This document shows positions 61,312 through 64,000 of a DNA stretch of 64,000 nt, in pieces. Made by a program: the position numbers and the translations under genes. Below the pieces are notes generated by a model. That model had not been told where the DNA came from, ran no database searches, and saw only the letters and a program-made list of their open reading frames with translations. The stretch covers positions 164,035,738 to 164,099,737 of the forward strand of contig BTPG01000002.1 of NCBI GenBank assembly GCA_036245525.1, written 5' to 3'. The DNA is from Semisulcospira habei. Lineage: Eukaryota > Mollusca > Gastropoda > Semisulcospiridae. Position 1 is the first letter of the stretch. Each line of letters opens with the position of its first letter.

Positions 61312-61440
61312 CGAAACGAAGACCGTTTTCATTTTCGGTTTTTGAAAATCCGCAACATGATGAAATGGGAGGGTTATTTGCCAGGCTTTTGGACTTTGCC
61401 GAATTCTGCTCTCGCCCGAAGCGGATGGCCAAGGCAAAGG
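60650..61440. repeat. Four-unit degenerate repeat (AAAATGGAGTGGCTATTTG)
   Basis: CGAAATGGAGTGGCTATTTG (60662), CAAAATGGAGTGATATTTGC (60798), CAAAATGGAGTGGCTATTTA (60947) and TGAAATGGGAGGGTTATTTG (61361), the first two followed by CCCAAAGA and several preceded by CGCAACATG. Spacing is about 140, 150 and 415 bp. Confidence 0.7.
61283..61311. repeat. Poly-T tract
   Basis: About 29 T in a row. Confidence 0.95.
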
Positions 61441-61496
61441 CCAATCAATCGAGTCAACAGTCGTTGGAACTCAGATAAATCGAAAGCGGTGATCTC

Positions 61497-61568
61497 TAGC
61501 AAGAGGCTCAGATCCTCATGAGCCCCTTCAACTGCAGGGGCTCATGAAGATCTATGCCTCTTGCAACT
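61497..61568. repeat. Family E hairpin
   Basis: CAGATCCTCATGAGCCCCTT with complement GGGGCTCATGAAGATCTATG. Confidence 0.75.
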
Positions 61569-61990
61569 GGAAGGCGTTGCAGGTGTTGGCGTGTCAACAG
61601 TGGGTTTATTTTCTGCTTGAGGTTCCCAATGCTGTGCTCGATTGCTTTTAACCTTTCATGTCCACCCCTGAGACGGCTTACGTTCTGAATCATTTGTGAA
61701 GCTGAGAACGTGACGGCTCACGGGTTGTGTCTGATAGCATCTACAAAAACCGCAGAATAAACGAAAATCCGAGATAGGTGACTGACAAGCGATTGAACTG
61801 TAAAGAAAATTCCAACAAAGAAAGAAACACGCGTAGAAAAGACAATTACAGCACAACTGTGTTGTAACTGTCTTTTCTTAGTGTTGTTGGGATTATTTTT
61901 ACATAATAAACACACACTATATTAAGCTATTGATAATCTCGCATCTTATCTTGTATCCAGCGTCCCTTTCTTTACATTTTCGCTCTCCAA
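61569..61990. other. Unannotated stretch
   Basis: Nothing recognised apart from a short hairpin AAGAAAGAC/GTCTTTTCTT near 61830-61880. Confidence 0.4.
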
Positions 61991-62004
61991 GCTAGTGAGA
62001 TATT

Positions 62005-62090
62005 ACACCCTTGACCTATCGCGGCCGACACTACCCCGGAAGTTGACACCGGAAGCGAAGCGGCTAGCCAATGACATGGAGCGTCTTGCC
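62005..62090 (+). promoter_or_regulatory. Promoter-like cluster (two CCGGAAG sites and a CCAAT box)
   Basis: CCCCGGAAGTTG and CACCGGAAGCGA are ETS-type motifs within 20 bp of each other, followed by AGCCAATGAC and an ATG (62076) with a 20-codon frame. This is suggestive of a TATA-less promoter, but no gene was identified downstream. Confidence 0.25.
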
Positions 62091-62469
62091 CTCTGGGCTG
62101 GGATCCCCGGACGCTCATCTCACGTCTCTTGTTTGTGAGACTCTTTTTCTTTTTCTCCCACTACCTCCTCCACTCGCAAGGCAACCACGGACCCACAATG
62201 AACCCCCACGCAAGCTATTAGCTCTCATCACTGCGGGTGCTGATGAGGATATGTGCCTCTCCTATGTGAACTTCGTTCGCTGCAGGGGCCAGTTGCACGA
62301 GTAAGATGAGACCTGCGCCAGCCACTGAGCAAGGTGCTCCCTTGCTCAGCGGCTCACATGCAACGGACTCTAGAACTTTACGATAGTTTGTATTTTTTTC
62401 TGTACATTTCCTCCTCCTTCACCCCCTCGCTGCCTATGAACGCTTGTTGGGTTTCTGACGTCTTCGCTC

Positions 62470-62633
62470 ACTCAGTGCCAAAGGGCCCCAGCCGGCCAAG
62501 GAACATGGCCATACAGCGGTGTTAGCAAGAGGCATAGATCCTCATGAGCCCCCGCATTAGCGGGGGCTCATGAGGATCTACGCCTCTTGCGGATGGATCG
62601 ATTTGGTTTTTTTCTCGACGGTGATGGGGTTAA
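62470..62633. repeat. Family E hairpin MITE
   Basis: AGCCGGCCAAGGAACATGGC on the left, stem GATCCTCATGAGCCCCCGCA, right end GACGGTGATGGGGTTAA. Confidence 0.8.
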
Positions 62634-62939
62634 AAGGTCCCCCCTCACCCCCGCCCTCCAAGCTGTGAGTTCGTGGTGATTGTCAAACTTCCTGAAATGG
62701 GATCCTTTAGAACTGTGCTTTTTGGATTTCCTTGTTTAATTTGAAAATTTTTCTTTCACTGTACACGTTACGCTGTCTCTACATTTTTTTTTTTCGTTTC
62801 GAAAAATCCCCCCACCTCCCGCACCCCCATCCCCATCACATTGGACTATCACCCCATCCGATTTTCATTACACTACTCTTTGACGTTATTTTTTCTTCCT
62901 TCCTTCTCTGTCTGTCTGTCTGTCTGTCTGTCTGACTGA

Positions 62940-62940
<1 letters not shown>

Positions 62941-63036
<96 letters not shown>
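62941..63036. repeat. (TC)n microsatellite
   Basis: About 46 TC units, preceded by (CTGT)n at 62908-62935. Confidence 0.97.
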
Positions 63037-63038
<2 letters not shown>

Positions 63039-63103
63039 GTATTAGATGTAGCAACGGCAAGTTTGAAAAGTCCTGCAACCAATAACTTCTACCGAACTTC
63101 ATT

Positions 63104-63830
<727 letters not shown>

Positions 63831-63887
63831 TGCAAAAAGGTCCTCGGGCCGACATCGGCCGTCTCTGTCCCGAGGACCTCTTGCAAA
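63831..63887. repeat. Family G palindrome, short form
   Basis: GCAAAAAGGTCCTCGGGCCG with complement CCCGAGGACCTCTTGC. Confidence 0.75.
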
Positions 63888-64000
63888 CTTGGATAATCAC
63901 AAGAAGAAGCACACACACCCACAGCAGCCTTAGTTGGTTCCCACGTCGTTAACTCTTTCTACCCCAGACACACCACAGGAAGATAAAGTCGGATCGACCA

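Overview
The window is nuclear DNA from an animal, most likely a marine invertebrate and possibly a mollusc. The evidence is split genes with GT/AG introns, very long (TA), (CA) and (GA) microsatellites, and a mixture of DIRS, Penelope-like, jockey/CR1-like LINE, tRNA-SINE, mariner, PIF/Harbinger and pearl-like repeats. The species call is an inference from this repeat mix. There is no operon structure, CRISPR array or recognisable tRNA/rRNA gene.

Only two host genes can be supported. On the + strand, three exons (1263-1413, 3589-3716, 6068-6285) encode the C-terminal part of a BtpA-family (F13E9.13-like, predicted mitochondrial) TIM-barrel protein; its 5' end lies left of the window. On the - strand, four phase-compatible exons (47865-47777, 47218-47086, 45987-45938, 45476-44659) encode the membrane-proximal stalk, one transmembrane helix and a long tyrosine-motif-rich cytoplasmic tail of a single-pass receptor. 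Its ectodomain was not found and probably lies to the right.

Most of the rest is transposable elements, many nested. 4006-4858 is a solo LTR with a 5-bp target duplication. 7697-15494 is a decayed DIRS retrotransposon carrying a PIF/Harbinger transposon (10966-12861) and a 392-bp SINE (13044-13435). 16764-23146 is a nearly complete DIRS element with inverted terminal repeats, an internal complementary region, an intact ORF1, a tyrosine recombinase with all catalytic residues, and a decayed RT/RNase H. 24705-25449 is an internally deleted mariner. 26159-29372 (- strand) is a Penelope-like element with an open RT plus GIY-YIG frame and a candidate hammerhead core. 30872-32048 is a pearl-like element with about 164-bp tandem repeats. 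48358-51895 holds two copies of one LINE with SINE insertions.

Laid over all of this are roughly 70 short, nearly perfectly palindromic elements, which I call families A to J. A stem: GTTCAAGGGTGGTGCC; B: the same stem with different arms; C stem: AATTCAAGGGTAGTGCCAG; D: GACGTGCCGCATCC; E: ATCCTCATGAGCCCCCGC; F: GGTAGCGTTTTTTGTC plus GATGATTCCTGCAGG; G: AAGGTCCTCGGGCCGACGTC; H: GCAGCCACTGGTA; I: GTGATTTTGGAC; J: CATTAAAGACCA. Families A, B, C, D, E, F and H are bounded by TTAA, often as TTAACCC/GGGTTAA, and in several places sit head to tail sharing one TTAA. Family G is flanked by TA. Nested copies supply natural empty sites that confirm these target duplications. This TTAA-sharing network of hairpin elements with unrelated stems is the most unusual thing in the window.
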